A DNA stretch of 64,000 bases from Glutamicibacter sp. MNS18 (GTDB taxonomy: Bacteria > Actinomycetota > Actinomycetes > Actinomycetales > Micrococcaceae), in contig NZ_JAPCHW010000006.1 of assembly GCF_026107515.2 (NCBI RefSeq), positions 186,001-250,000 on the forward strand, written 5' to 3'. The position numbers and the translations under genes are program-made. Below are positions 43,795-53,058 of this stretch, piece by piece. The notes under the pieces are model-generated. The model was not told where the DNA came from and did no database searches. It saw only the letters and a program-made list of their open reading frames with translations. The first letter of the stretch is position 1. Each line of letters opens with the position of its first letter.

Positions 43795-44277
43795 TCAGCT
43801 TTCCTCGGCCAGGGTGCGGGCCTCATCCGATTGAATCTCTGCGGCACGGCGCTGGTATTCCGCAATCAGGGCCAGCTCCTCGGTTGTATACTCGGCCTGG
43901 AGTTGACTCAGCCGCCCCATCAGGCCGGCGAAGAGCCGGCCGATTCGTGCCACGCCCTCTTCGGTAGCGATGATCGCGACCTTGCGCCCATCCTCAGGAT
44001 GCCGTTCGCGGGCGACAAAGCCCTTGGCCTCCAGCCGGTCTAACACATCGCTGATCGAGTTCTTGGCCATACCCGTGTGCGCGGCAAGATCACCCACCGA
44101 GGGGTGGTCGTGGCGGCGCACCAGTTCCAGCACCTTTTCCTCGGTCGTACCCAGGCCGACGCGTTTGGACAAGTTGGTATGAAACAGGATCATCGCCGTA
44201 CTCTGGTGCCGCCCGGCATCGGCCAGCGCCTGCAACACTTCGGCCCGGGCCGGGTTCTCCTCAGTTGACCACGTCAT
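43795..44277 (-). CDS. MarR family transcriptional regulator
   Basis: A 160-residue MarR-type regulator: winged helix at about 35-110 with HDHPSVGDLAAHTGMAKNSI and the wing RHPEDGRKVAIIATEEG, flanked by dimerisation helices. ATG 44277. It is divergent from the broken multicopper oxidase gene, and a 12-bp-arm inverted repeat at 44298-44329 lies directly upstream, so it is probably autoregulated and once controlled the oxidase. It remains apparently intact although the oxidase is not. Confidence 0.9.
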   Translation of the reverse strand: MTWSTEENPARAEVLQALADAGRHQSTAMILFHTNLSKRVGLGTTEEKVLELVRRHDHPSVGDLAAHTGMAKNSISDVLDRLEAKGFVARERHPEDGRKVAIIATEEGVARIGRLFAGLMGRLSQLQAEYTTEELALIAEYQRRAAEIQSDEARTLAEES

Positions 44278-44297
44278 GGCACCATGCTACCTTTTTT

Positions 44298-44329
44298 CTA
44301 TTAGTTCGTACGAACGAACGAACTAATAG
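44298..44329. promoter_or_regulatory. MarR operator: perfect 12-bp-arm inverted repeat
   Basis: Arms CTATTAGTTCGT (44298-44309) and ACGAACTAATAG (44318-44329) with an 8-nt spacer that repeats ACGA. It begins 20 nt from the MarR start and lies 94 nt before the oxidase start. A second palindrome, ACGTACGT, lies near 44387-44394. The size and AT-rich ends fit a MarR-type site. Confidence 0.65.
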
Positions 44330-44423
44330 AAGACCCCCGGACCTTACTGACCGTTCCCGTCCTCGACTTGGGGATCGTCGGACCAACACGTACGTACGCC
44401 CAGCGCACACGGAAGGGCCGCCC

Positions 44424-45643
44424 ATGACCCGTCGCGACCTGGATCGCCGCATGTTTCTGAGACTCACCGCCGTGGGAACCGGTGCCGTTACACTTACCGG
44501 TTGTAGCATCTTCGACGCGCGTAACCCTGTCAACACGGTGGGACAGGTCGATTTCCGGAACCGGCTACACATCCCACCGCTGGCCGAGCCGATCCGCTCC
44601 CCAGGGACCACCGTCTTCGATCTGAACGTGCAGGCGGGCCGATCCGCCATTGTGCCCGGAGGAGAAGCCGATACCTGGGGCATCAACGGCCCACTCCTAG
44701 GACCGACATTGCGTGCCAGGCGAGGCGAGTCCGTTCGAGTTAACATCACCAACCAGCTCGATGAGGCTACCACCTTGCACTGGCATAGCATGCACCTACC
44801 GGCATCCGCGGATGGCGGGCCGCACCAGATGATCGATCCGGGTAAAACGTGGTCGCCGTCCTGGCGGATTAATCAGCCTGCCGCCACTCTCTGGTATCAC
44901 CCCCACCCGCATGGCCAGACCGAGCGCCATGTCTACCGCGGACTGGGCGGACTGTTCATTCTGGACGACGATCTGGAAGCGGCACTGCCGCTTCCCCGGG
45001 ATTACGGCATCGACGATATCCCGGTCATCGTCCAAGATAAGACCTTCACCGAGCGCGGTCAGCTCGTGGATACCTCCCGGCGTGACAACGGAATGATCGG
45101 GACCACGAACCCGCAACACCGGTGCCGCCGATACCCTCGATGTATTGCTGCTCCGGTCCAAACCCACGCTGACCGCCTCTGCCGCTGTGCCGCAGCAGCT
45201 GGCAACCATCAACGCGCTGGCTGCTTCCTCGGCGACCCAAACACGTCGGTTCGAATTGCGCAACAACCGGATCAACCGCCAATCGATGGACATGAATCGG
45301 ATCGATGAAGTCATCACTGTTGATACCACCGAGATCTGGGAAGTCTGGAACGGGCATCGCCAACCCCATAATTTCCACGTCCACGATGTCCAGTTCCAAA
45401 TCCTCGACATCGATGGTCGGAAGCCCCCTGCGCAGCTCTCGGGCTGGAAGGACACCGTCTACCTGCCCCCCCGATCTCCGCTTCAGGCTGATCATGCGCT
45501 TTACCGAGTTCACCGACCCGCATATTCCGTACATGTACCATTGCCACCTTCTCTGGCACGAAGACGAGGGAATGATGGGCCAGTTCGTCGTCGTTGAGCC
45601 CGGGCAGCAGGCCGGGATCATCGATACCGTCCATGAGCACTGA
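44424..45643 (+). pseudogene. Multicopper oxidase, disrupted by internal deletion and frameshift
   Basis: Remnant of a copper-dependent oxidase (CueO/SpoxA-like). The first frame (from ATG 44424, with GGAAGGG 6 nt upstream) carries a twin-arginine-like start TRRDLDRRMFLRLTAVG, TLHWHSMHLPASADGGPHQM and WYHPHPHGQTERHVYRGLGG. At about 45115 it shifts to a second frame, which resumes at ADTLDVLLLR and carries the C-terminal copper motif HNFHVHDVQF. Most of the second cupredoxin domain is missing at this junction. At a run of seven C (about 45468-45474) the frame shifts again to DPHIPYMYHCHLLWHEDEGM. The three frames together retain the mononuclear and trinuclear copper motifs, but no single product can. 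Confidence 0.87.
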
Positions 45644-45706
45644 TCATGGGTGCCCCGACCCCCGGAATCGGCGCACAAGTAACAGGCCCCACAGGGAAGT
45701 AGCGGG

Positions 45707-46855
45707 CTAGGGTTGCCCGGCGAGCTGGACCCTGGTCCCGTTCACCGCGGCGCTCTGCCCGATGGCCTCCAGGACGCGTTGGACCTTCAGTCCGTCGTCG
45801 AACGTCGGCGCGGCTGCTGGACCGCCGTCTATGGCCTGGAGGAAATCGCGCAGTTGGTGGGTGAAGGTGTCCGCCCATCCCAGCACGTGGCCGGTGGGCC
45901 ACCATCCGTCCAAGTAGGGGTGCTCCGGCTCGGTAACCAGGATGGTCTTGAAACCTTGCTCAGCTGCCGGGGCCCCTACCTCGCACAATTGCAGCTGGTT
46001 CAACGACTCCAGGTCGAAGGCCAGCGAACCGCGGGACCCGTAGGCCTCGATCCGCAGGGAGTTCTTCCTGCCGGTGGCCATCCGACTGGCTTCCAGGGTG
46101 GCCATGCCCCCGTTCTCGAGCTCCAGGGTGGACCAGACCGCGTCATCCACACTGACCGCTTCGGTGCCCTGTTCGCCGTTCCGCTCGGTCACGAACGTAT
46201 GGCTGGTGGCCGCCACGCTGGATACCTCCGAGCCGGTCAGGTAGCGGATCTGGTCAACCGCGTGCGAGCCCAGGTCGCCCAGGGCACCGGATCCTGCCTG
46301 TTCCTTGCGCAGCCGCCAGCTCATCGGTGCCTGCTCGTCAACGAGCCAGTCCTGGTAGTAGCGGATGTTCAGCTGGCGCAGCTGACCAAGCCGGCCCTCG
46401 GTTATCAGCCGGCGGGCCAGGGCCAGTGCCGGGACCCGGCGGTAGTTGAATCCCAGCATGGCCACCAGCCCGTCGGCCGCCGCCGTTCGGGCGGCGGCGG
46501 CCATCGCCTCGGCCTCGGCCACCGTGTTGGCCAGGGGTTTTTCCACCAGCACATGCTTGCCGTGGGCCAGGGCGAACAAGGCGATTTCCGCGTGCAATGC
46601 ACCGGGGGTGCAGATATCGACAATGTCGATATCATCACGCAGGATGGTCTGCTGCCAGCTGGTGCTGGATTCGGACCAGCCGTAGCGTTGCGCCGAGTGC
46701 TGCACGGCCTGGTCATTGCTGCCCACCAGCACCCGCCGGGCGACCGGCGGGGTGTCGAAGGTGGCGTTGACATTGCGCCAGGCCAGCGAGTGGGCCTTGC
46801 CCATGAACGAATGGCCGATCACTGCAACGCCGAGGGCCGATCCGGTTACGGGCAT
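45707..46855 (-). CDS. Gfo/Idh/MocA family oxidoreductase
   Basis: NAD(P)-dependent sugar or inositol dehydrogenase. 382 residues: N-terminal Rossmann motif GVAVIGHSFMGKAHSLAWRN, the family EKP motif in HVLVEKPLANTVAEAEAMA, and a C-terminal barrel with SWRLRKEQAGSGALGDLGSH where the His and nearby residues form the active site. ATG 46855 follows GGAGG; a longer start at 46894 is less likely. It is the last gene of the ABC-transporter operon and should oxidise the imported sugar or polyol. Confidence 0.9.
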   Translation of the reverse strand: MPVTGSALGVAVIGHSFMGKAHSLAWRNVNATFDTPPVARRVLVGSNDQAVQHSAQRYGWSESSTSWQQTILRDDIDIVDICTPGALHAEIALFALAHGKHVLVEKPLANTVAEAEAMAAAARTAAADGLVAMLGFNYRRVPALALARRLITEGRLGQLRQLNIRYYQDWLVDEQAPMSWRLRKEQAGSGALGDLGSHAVDQIRYLTGSEVSSVAATSHTFVTERNGEQGTEAVSVDDAVWSTLELENGGMATLEASRMATGRKNSLRIEAYGSRGSLAFDLESLNQLQLCEVGAPAAEQGFKTILVTEPEHPYLDGWWPTGHVLGWADTFTHQLRDFLQAIDGGPAAAPTFDDGLKVQRVLEAIGQSAAVNGTRVQLAGQP

Positions 46856-46905
46856 GGGTCTCTCTCCTCCAGTAGTGGGTTCTCTTCTTGGCAAGCTGCC
46901 GAGGG

Positions 46906-47964
46906 TTATGACTCGAAGGCCGTCGGCAGGTACTTCTCGACGTTCTCCGCGGTCACCACCGCCGCGTACAGCACGATCTCACGGGGTACCTCGATATCCA
47001 GCAGGTCACCCAGCGCGCGGTCCTGGGCCACCAGCCGGGCGATGCGTACCCCATCGGCGGCCTGGTAGGCCGGGTAGACGGTCGTGGCCTTGACCACCGA
47101 ATCACCCGACTGGATCTCGCGCATCATGTTGGCCGACCCACCATTGCCGACCATGAAGAACTCGTCCCGGTCCGCGGCCTTGATGGCGGCCAGCACACCG
47201 ACGCCCTGGTCGTCATCGTGGTTCCAGATGGCGTCGAGTTCAGGGGCTGCCTGCAACAGGTTGGAGGCGGCCCGTTCACCTGATTCCACGGTGAACTCCG
47301 CCGCAACCCGGTTCGAGACTTCCATCCCGCACTTGGCCAGGGCATCCTTGAACCCCTGGCTGCGTTCCTGGGTCAGCGGCAGCGAATCGATCCCGGGGAT
47401 CTCGCCGATCTTGGCATCCTTCTTGCCATCGAGTTCGGCACAGATGAAGTCGCCGGCCGAGACACCGACCCCGTAGTTGTCCCCGAGTACGGTAACCCGG
47501 GAGGACTGCGCGGTACTGAATTCACGGTCCACGTTGATCACCGGGATCCCGGCATCCATGGCCTTCTGCGCCACCTGGGTCAGCGCTGCCCCGTCGAAGG
47601 GCAATAACACGATCGCGTCGACCTGGTCGTTGATCATCGTCTCGACCTGGCTGATCTGGACGCTCACGTCGTTGGTCCCCTCGGCGACCTTCAGTTCAAC
47701 ATCCGGGTACTCGGCGGCGGTTTCCACCGCCAGGTCGGTCATCGCGGCCATGAAGCCGTGATCGGCCGCGGGAACCGAGAACCCGATGGTGACCTTCGGG
47801 CCCTCTTCGGTGTTGGAGCCGGCGGCCGGGACATTGCCCGTGGCGCTGCCTTCGGAAGATGGCTGCGGGGAGTTTGAAACACAGGAGCTGAGCACCAGGG
47901 CCGAGGCGGCCAGCAGTGTTGCGGCCCCCAGGATCCTGCGCGGGCGACGGGTTGAAATGGACAT
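46906..47964 (-). CDS. Sugar ABC transporter substrate-binding lipoprotein (RbsB-like)
   Basis: A 352-residue periplasmic-binding-protein type 1 lipoprotein: twin-Arg-rich basic start, hydrophobic helix and lipobox VLSSC (Cys28), then a Ser/Gly spacer. The mature part shows FSVPAADHGFMAAMTDLAVE, INDQVDAIVLLPFDGAALTQ, VINVDREFSTAQSSRV and AIWNHDDDQGVGVLAAIKAA, as in ribose- or inositol-type binding proteins. It follows the permease by 73 nt. Substrate is a sugar or cyclitol; identity not readable. Confidence 0.9.
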   Translation of the reverse strand: MSISTRRPRRILGAATLLAASALVLSSCVSNSPQPSSEGSATGNVPAAGSNTEEGPKVTIGFSVPAADHGFMAAMTDLAVETAAEYPDVELKVAEGTNDVSVQISQVETMINDQVDAIVLLPFDGAALTQVAQKAMDAGIPVINVDREFSTAQSSRVTVLGDNYGVGVSAGDFICAELDGKKDAKIGEIPGIDSLPLTQERSQGFKDALAKCGMEVSNRVAAEFTVESGERAASNLLQAAPELDAIWNHDDDQGVGVLAAIKAADRDEFFMVGNGGSANMMREIQSGDSVVKATTVYPAYQAADGVRIARLVAQDRALGDLLDIEVPREIVLYAAVVTAENVEKYLPTAFES

Positions 47965-48037
47965 TTCCTTCTCCTTGAATCGGTGTTACTGCGAGTGACA
48001 GGTGCCTGGAGGGACCAGACCCTGCGGGTCGGACGGT

Positions 48038-49066
48038 TCAGGTTCTGGATTGGCGGATGGCCAACTGGCGTTGGATCAGCACCGCGATCACGATGATCGC
48101 GCCCTTGGCAACGAGCTGCACCGACAGCGAGAGGTTGTTCAGGGTGAAGATGTTGGTCAGTGCCGAGAAGATCAGCACACCCAGCACGGTGCCGAAGATC
48201 GACCCGCGGCCACCGGAAAGCAGCGTTCCGCCAATGACAACGGCTGCGATGACATCCAGCTCCAACCCGGTACCGTGAGTCGCGCTGCCGGTGGTGGTGC
48301 GGGCCATGAGCATGAAGGCGCCGATTCCTGCGCAGAGGCCGGCCAGCGTGTACACCAGGGCGGTATGCCGTTGCACCTTGATACCTGCCAGCCGGGCGGC
48401 TTCGGGGTTACCGCCGATCGCGAAGGTTCGCCGGCCGAAGGTGGTCCGGTTCAGCAGCACCCAGCCGGCCACGGCCACCACCACGAAGATCACCACGATC
48501 ACGGGGATGCCGAACACCTCCCCGCCCACCGCCTGGAGGAAACCGTCAACCGTGATCAACTGGGTTTTCTTGTCCGAGATGATCTCGGCTAATCCGCGGG
48601 CTGCGGCCATCATGGCCAGGGTGGTGATGAAGGAAACCACCTTGCCGTAGGCGATCAGGATCCCGTTGAGCAGCCCGGCCGCGGCACCGATGAGCATTGC
48701 GGTCAGCGGCATGAAGATCCAGGAGGTGGACTCGGCAAAGGCCTGCCCGGACAAGGTGGTGGCCCAGACGGCGGCCAGGGCGAGGATCGCACCGACCGAG
48801 AGGTCGATCCCGGCGATCGTGATCACGAAGGTCGCCCCGATGCTCACCACTCCGGTCACCGCGGCCAACCGCAGGATGGTCATCAGGTTGTTGGAGTCGG
48901 CGAATCTGTCCCCGGCGGTGAGCACGCCCAGTGCGCAGAGCAGGACCAGGGCCAGGATCAAGCCCAAATTGCGTCGCAGGCCCGCGTCCAACAGCCATTT
49001 CATGGCACTGCGCCGCGGCACGACCGCTTGCGCGCGTTCCAGCTTCGGTGGGGTCGAGATGCTCAT
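48038..49066 (-). CDS. Sugar ABC transporter permease (RbsC-like)
   Basis: A 342-residue permease of the BPD_transp_2 family with about ten membrane segments; the first is RNLGLILALVLLCALGVLTA. Conserved regions are IAGIDLSVGAILALAAVWAT and GELDVIAAVVIGGTLLSGGR-like (seen as LELDVIAAVVIGGTLLSGGR). ATG 49066 overlaps the ATPase stop. Partner of the RbsA-like ATPase and the RbsB-like binding protein. Confidence 0.93.
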   Translation of the reverse strand: MSISTPPKLERAQAVVPRRSAMKWLLDAGLRRNLGLILALVLLCALGVLTAGDRFADSNNLMTILRLAAVTGVVSIGATFVITIAGIDLSVGAILALAAVWATTLSGQAFAESTSWIFMPLTAMLIGAAAGLLNGILIAYGKVVSFITTLAMMAAARGLAEIISDKKTQLITVDGFLQAVGGEVFGIPVIVVIFVVVAVAGWVLLNRTTFGRRTFAIGGNPEAARLAGIKVQRHTALVYTLAGLCAGIGAFMLMARTTTGSATHGTGLELDVIAAVVIGGTLLSGGRGSIFGTVLGVLIFSALTNIFTLNNLSLSVQLVAKGAIIVIAVLIQRQLAIRQSRT

Positions 49067-50601
49067 AGTGTGCTGCCTTCCATCACAAGATCAAGTATTT
49101 GGTGCTCGCTGAGTTCGCCTGCCGGGGCCCGGTGCACGATACGTTGCTCCGAGACGACCAGGACCTGGTGGCACAGGCCAAGGACCTCTTCCAGTTCGCT
49201 GGAGACCACGATGATGGCGATGCCGGAACCGGCCAGTTCGGAGACCAGCTGGTAGATCTCACTACGCGCACCCACATCCACACCACGGGTCGGCTCATCC
49301 AGCAGCAACACCCGGCAGCCATGGGACAGCCAGCGCCCCAGGACGATTTTTTGCTGGTTGCCGCCCGAGAGGGTGCGTGCCTCGCGCCGGGGGTCGGCCG
49401 GGCGCAACTCGAGTTTCTCGATCTGCTCCATGCTGGCGCGGTACTCGCGCGCGCCGTCGGTGAACCCCGCCGTGGCAAATCGCCCGATGCTGGGAAGCGT
49501 GAAATTCGCGATCAGCGTGTCATCCAGCAGCAGCGCCTGGCTCTTGCGTTCCTCCGGGCATAAGCCCATCCCGGCGTTGACCGCGGCCACAGTGGATCCG
49601 CTGCGGATCTTTTTACCGTCAACCGCGACCGAGCCTGACACCGCCTTGGTGCTGCCGTAGACGGCCCCCAGGATCTCCGAGCGTCCGGAACCGACCAGTC
49701 CGGCCAGCCCGAGGATTTCCCCTGCCCGCACCGAGAACGAGATTGGCTGGTGGCCGGGGGCGATAACCAGGTCCTTGACCTCCAGGACCGGCGGGGTCCG
49801 CTCGTCCAGTGAGCGTACCGGCGGGAAGATGCTGCTGATGGTCCGTCCGGTCATGTACCTGATCAGTTCGGCGTTGGGGGTTTCGGAAACCAGCAGGTTC
49901 GAGGCCGCCGCGGTTCCGTCCTTCAGGACGGTGATACGGTCGCCGATCATCCTGATTTCCTCCAGCCGATGTGAGATGTAGATGACGGCGACGCCGTTGG
50001 CGGTCAGCGTCCTGACGGTATCGAACAGGTTGGCCACTTCTTCCGAGTCCAGTACCGCCGAGGGTTCGTCCATGATGATCAGCTTCACCTCACGGGACAA
50101 CGCCCGGGCCATGGAGACGATCTGCTGTCCGGCGGCCGATAGCTCCCCGACTTCCATGTCCGGGGAGATCTCCGGGTGACCGAGCCTTGCCAGCAGCTCA
50201 CGCGCCTTGGACTGCTCCGACTTGCGTGAGCTGAAGCCGCCGCGGGTTTGCTCGTGGCCCAGGAAGATGTTCTCGGCCACCGTCAACGACTCGACCAGGT
50301 CCAGTTCCTGGTACATGGTTCCGATGCCGGCCTTGATCGCGTCATCCGGGCTGGAGAAGTCCACATCCTGGCCATCGAAGACGATCCGGCCCGCGTTGGG
50401 CTGGTGCACCCCGGCAAGCACCTTGATCAAGGTCGATTTGCCTGCACCGTTTTGCCCCAGCAGGCAGTGCACCTCGCCGGGGGCCACATCGAAGGTGACC
50501 TGGTGCAGGGCAATGATCCCCGGGAACCGTTTTTCGATCCCCCGCATCTGTAGCAGGGCCGGGTGAGATCCGGCCAACCCCGTCATTTCATCGTGAGCCA
50601 T
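49063..50601 (-). CDS. Sugar ABC transporter ATP-binding protein, duplicated ATPase (RbsA-like)
   Basis: A 512-residue protein with two fused ABC ATPase domains. Domain 1 has Walker A GQNGAGKSTLIK, signature LSAAGQQIVSMARAL and Walker B LIIMDEPSAVLD. Domain 2 has a degenerate Walker A (GLVGSGRSE) and signature LSGGNQQKIVLGRWL, normal for RbsA/MglA proteins. ATG 50601 is chosen: it has no Shine-Dalgarno, but a TCGACA-17-TAATGT promoter ends 7 nt before it, so the mRNA should be leaderless. First gene of the transporter operon; divergent from the ROK regulator. Confidence 0.93.
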   Translation of the reverse strand: MAHDEMTGLAGSHPALLQMRGIEKRFPGIIALHQVTFDVAPGEVHCLLGQNGAGKSTLIKVLAGVHQPNAGRIVFDGQDVDFSSPDDAIKAGIGTMYQELDLVESLTVAENIFLGHEQTRGGFSSRKSEQSKARELLARLGHPEISPDMEVGELSAAGQQIVSMARALSREVKLIIMDEPSAVLDSEEVANLFDTVRTLTANGVAVIYISHRLEEIRMIGDRITVLKDGTAAASNLLVSETPNAELIRYMTGRTISSIFPPVRSLDERTPPVLEVKDLVIAPGHQPISFSVRAGEILGLAGLVGSGRSEILGAVYGSTKAVSGSVAVDGKKIRSGSTVAAVNAGMGLCPEERKSQALLLDDTLIANFTLPSIGRFATAGFTDGAREYRASMEQIEKLELRPADPRREARTLSGGNQQKIVLGRWLSHGCRVLLLDEPTRGVDVGARSEIYQLVSELAGSGIAIIVVSSELEEVLGLCHQVLVVSEQRIVHRAPAGELSEHQILDLVMEGSTL

Positions 50602-50608
50602 GTGATGG

Positions 50609-50637
50609 ACATTACACAGACTTCTGCCAACTGTCGA
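50609..50637 (-). promoter_or_regulatory. Leaderless promoter of the sugar ABC operon
   Basis: On the minus strand: -35 TCGACA (50637-50632), a 17-nt spacer, -10 TAATGT (50614-50609), then 7 nt to the ATG at 50601. This places the transcription start at or next to the start codon. Confidence 0.7.
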
Positions 50638-50666
50638 GCAAAAGTCCACAAATATTCTTAGATAGT

Positions 50667-50682
50667 TGTAACCTGGGTTACA
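50667..50682. promoter_or_regulatory. Candidate ROK operator between divergent promoters
   Basis: Perfect palindrome TGTAACC-TG-GGTTACA. It lies 30 nt upstream of the ABC-operon -35 box and 36 nt upstream of the ROK start, so it can serve both directions. A TATGAT -10 for the ROK gene is at 50695-50700. Confidence 0.6.
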
Positions 50683-50717
50683 CCTTCTGTTCTTTATGAT
50701 TCACTGGAGGTATGGCA

Positions 50718-51953
50718 ATGACGACTACCGCTACTAAGTCACCGACCCCGGGAACGGGTGCCGGTGAACTGTTCCAGTACCTGCGTGAGGGCACCCCGCG
50801 CACACGCTCCGAACTGGCCGCGCTGACCGGGCTCTCCCGCTCGACCATCGCCACCCGGGTCGATGCGCTTCTGGACACCGGTCTGGTCGACACGGTCGGG
50901 GCCGCCTTGTCTTCCGGTGGGCGCCCGCCGTCGACCTTCGCCTTTGTCCCGCAGTCGCGTACGGTATTGACCGCCGATCTGGGGGCAGCCCACGCGATCC
51001 TAGCCCTGACCGACCTGGCCGGGAACATCCTGGACCACCTGCGGGCGGATATGGACATCACCAGTGGGCCGGAGACCGTGCTGGCCTGGGTGGTGGAGAA
51101 CTTCCTGTCGCTGCTGCAGCGCAATAACCGGGACCGGTCCACGCTCTCGGGCATTGCCATCGGAGTGCCCGGACCCGTTGAACACACCACCGGACGCCCG
51201 ACCAAGCCGCCGATCATGCCGGGGTGGAACGACTTCGATATTCCCGGGACCATCCAGCGGGAGTTCGACGTCCCGGTGCTGGTGGACAACGATGTGAACA
51301 TCATGGCCCTGGGTGAGCAGTCGCTGGCCTGGCCGCAGGCGGAGAACCTGATGTTCGTGAAGGTGGCCACCGGGATCGGGGTGGGAATCATCAGCGGAGG
51401 CCAGTTGCAGCGTGGTGCCCAGGGTTCGGCCGGGGACCTGGGACATGTCCAGGTTCCCGGAGGGGCCGATATCCCGTGCCGGTGCGGAAACACCGGATGC
51501 CTTGAGGCCCTGGCCGGCGGGCCGGCGTTGGCCGGCAAGCTGGCCGCCCAGGGTCATGCGGTAACCACGGCCGCGGATGTGGGGCGGCTGGCGGAGAAGA
51601 ACAACACCGCGGCCATCCAGGTCCTGCGCCAGGCCGGACGCGACATCGGCTCGGTGCTGGCCATGTGTGTCAACCTGCTCAACCCCTCGGTGATCGTGCT
51701 GGGCGGGCGGCTGTCCACCGCCGGAGAGCACGTCATCGCCGGGGTGCGCGAGGTGGTCTACCTGCGTTCCACCCCGCTGGCCACCCAGCACCTGGCGATC
51801 GCCGGGTCGGCGGCCCATGACATGGCCGGGGTGCGCGGCGCCAGCATGCTGGTGATTTCCCACGTCCTGTCCGCCGGGGCGGTTGATGAACTCGTCCTCG
51901 ATCACAGTACAACCCGGCAGTCCCCTGCCAGGAGCCAGGAGAAGGCGTCATGA
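50718..51953 (+). CDS. ROK family transcriptional regulator
   Basis: A 411-residue XylR/NagC-type repressor: N-terminal winged helix (RSELAALTGLSRSTIATRVD, about 28-50) and a C-terminal ROK sugar-kinase-like domain with VLTADLGAAHAIL, GVPGPVEHTTG, VLVDNDVNIMALGE and the zinc-type motif CRCGNTGCLEALAG. ATG 50718 has GGAGG 7 nt upstream; ATG 50712 is too close to it. It overlaps the isomerase gene by 4 nt and is divergent from the ABC operon, so it probably represses both in the absence of the sugar. Confidence 0.93.
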   Translation: MTTTATKSPTPGTGAGELFQYLREGTPRTRSELAALTGLSRSTIATRVDALLDTGLVDTVGAALSSGGRPPSTFAFVPQSRTVLTADLGAAHAILALTDLAGNILDHLRADMDITSGPETVLAWVVENFLSLLQRNNRDRSTLSGIAIGVPGPVEHTTGRPTKPPIMPGWNDFDIPGTIQREFDVPVLVDNDVNIMALGEQSLAWPQAENLMFVKVATGIGVGIISGGQLQRGAQGSAGDLGHVQVPGGADIPCRCGNTGCLEALAGGPALAGKLAAQGHAVTTAADVGRLAEKNNTAAIQVLRQAGRDIGSVLAMCVNLLNPSVIVLGGRLSTAGEHVIAGVREVVYLRSTPLATQHLAIAGSAAHDMAGVRGASMLVISHVLSAGAVDELVLDHSTTRQSPARSQEKAS

Positions 51954-52972
51954 GCACCCACGAGCCAACCCATCCGGTCACCCTCTTCACCGGCCAATGG
52001 GCCGATCTTCCCTTCGAGAAGGTGGCCGAACTGGCCGCAGGTTGGGGCTACGACGGGTTGGAAATCGCGGCCTCCGGCGACCATCTGGATTTGAAGCTGG
52101 CCGACGAGGACGAGGCCTACCTCGAATCACGCAGGGAGATCCTCAAACGCCACGGGCTGGCGGTCCACGCCATCTCCAACCACCTCACCGGGCAGGCGGT
52201 ATGCGATGACCCGATCGATTTCCGCCACCAGGGGCTGGTCCGCCCCTACACGTGGGGTGACGGGCAACCCGAGGGGGTGCGCCAACGAGCGGCCGAGGAC
52301 ATGAAAAGGGCCGCACGGGTGGCCAGGAAACTCGATGTGGATGTGGTGGTGGGCTTCACCGGCTCGAGGATCTGGCCGTATGTGGCCCAGTTCCCTCCGG
52401 TGCCGGAAGCGGTGATCGACGCCGGCTACCAGGACTTCGCCGACCGCTGGAATCCGATCCTGGACGTCTTCGACGACCAGGGGGTACGGTTCGCCCACGA
52501 GGTCCATCCCTCGGAGATCGCCTACGACTACTGGTCATCGGTCCGCGCATTGGAAAGCATCGGGCACCGCGAGGCCTTCGGATTCAACTGGGACCCCTCG
52601 CATATGATGTGGCAGAACATCGATCCGGTCGGTTTCATTTGGGACTTCCGGGAGCGGATCTACCATGTGGATTGCAAGGACACCCGGGTGCGTACCCCCA
52701 ACGGACGCGCCGGGGTGCTGGGATCACATCTTCCCTGGGGCGACCCGCGGCGCGGTTGGGACTTCGTGTCCACCGGCCACGGGGATGTGCCCTGGGAGGA
52801 CGCCTTCCGGGCGCTGAAGTCCATCGGTTACACCGGACCGATTTCGATCGAGTGGGAGGATGCGGGAATGGATCGGCTGCACGGGGCAAGCCAGGCCCTG
52901 GCGTTCGTGCGCTCACTGCTGTGGAAGGTGCCGGAGGCCTCCTTCGACGCGGCCTTCAGCAACCAGCAATAG
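51950..52972 (+). CDS. Sugar phosphate isomerase/epimerase (xylose-isomerase-like TIM barrel)
   Basis: A 340-residue AP-endonuclease-2/IolE-like TIM-barrel protein. Seen: EKVAELAAGWGYDGLEIAA, AVHAISNHLTGQAVCDDPID, VRFAHEVHPSEIAYDYWSSV, GFNWDPSHMMWQNIDPVGF, KDTRVRTPNGRAG and ISIEWEDAGMDRLHGASQAL, containing the Glu/Asp/His metal site. It overlaps the ROK gene (ATGA). Together with the Gfo/Idh/MocA dehydrogenase and ABC importer it would process a keto-sugar or keto-inositol intermediate. The exact substrate is unknown. Confidence 0.9.
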   Translation: MSTHEPTHPVTLFTGQWADLPFEKVAELAAGWGYDGLEIAASGDHLDLKLADEDEAYLESRREILKRHGLAVHAISNHLTGQAVCDDPIDFRHQGLVRPYTWGDGQPEGVRQRAAEDMKRAARVARKLDVDVVVGFTGSRIWPYVAQFPPVPEAVIDAGYQDFADRWNPILDVFDDQGVRFAHEVHPSEIAYDYWSSVRALESIGHREAFGFNWDPSHMMWQNIDPVGFIWDFRERIYHVDCKDTRVRTPNGRAGVLGSHLPWGDPRRGWDFVSTGHGDVPWEDAFRALKSIGYTGPISIEWEDAGMDRLHGASQALAFVRSLLWKVPEASFDAAFSNQQ

Positions 52973-53004
52973 AGGCCACATCCCCGGGTGGCAGCACCCG
53001 GACA

Positions 53005-53047
53005 GACCGGAGGCCGGTGCACGCGTTGCGTGCACCGGCCTCCGGTC
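53005..53047. terminator. Bidirectional terminator between convergent operons
   Basis: A perfect 20-bp stem: GACCGGAGGCCGGTGCACGC (53005-53024) and its complement (53028-53047), with a GTT loop. It lies between the isomerase stop (52972) and the DUF3151 stop (53059) and can serve both strands. Confidence 0.9.
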
Positions 53048-53058
53048 CGGGTCAACGG

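Noticed and set aside
45713-47068. A 451-codon plus-strand frame opposite the dehydrogenase gene
   Set aside because: Shadow of the Gfo/Idh/MocA gene, which has clear Rossmann and EKP motifs.
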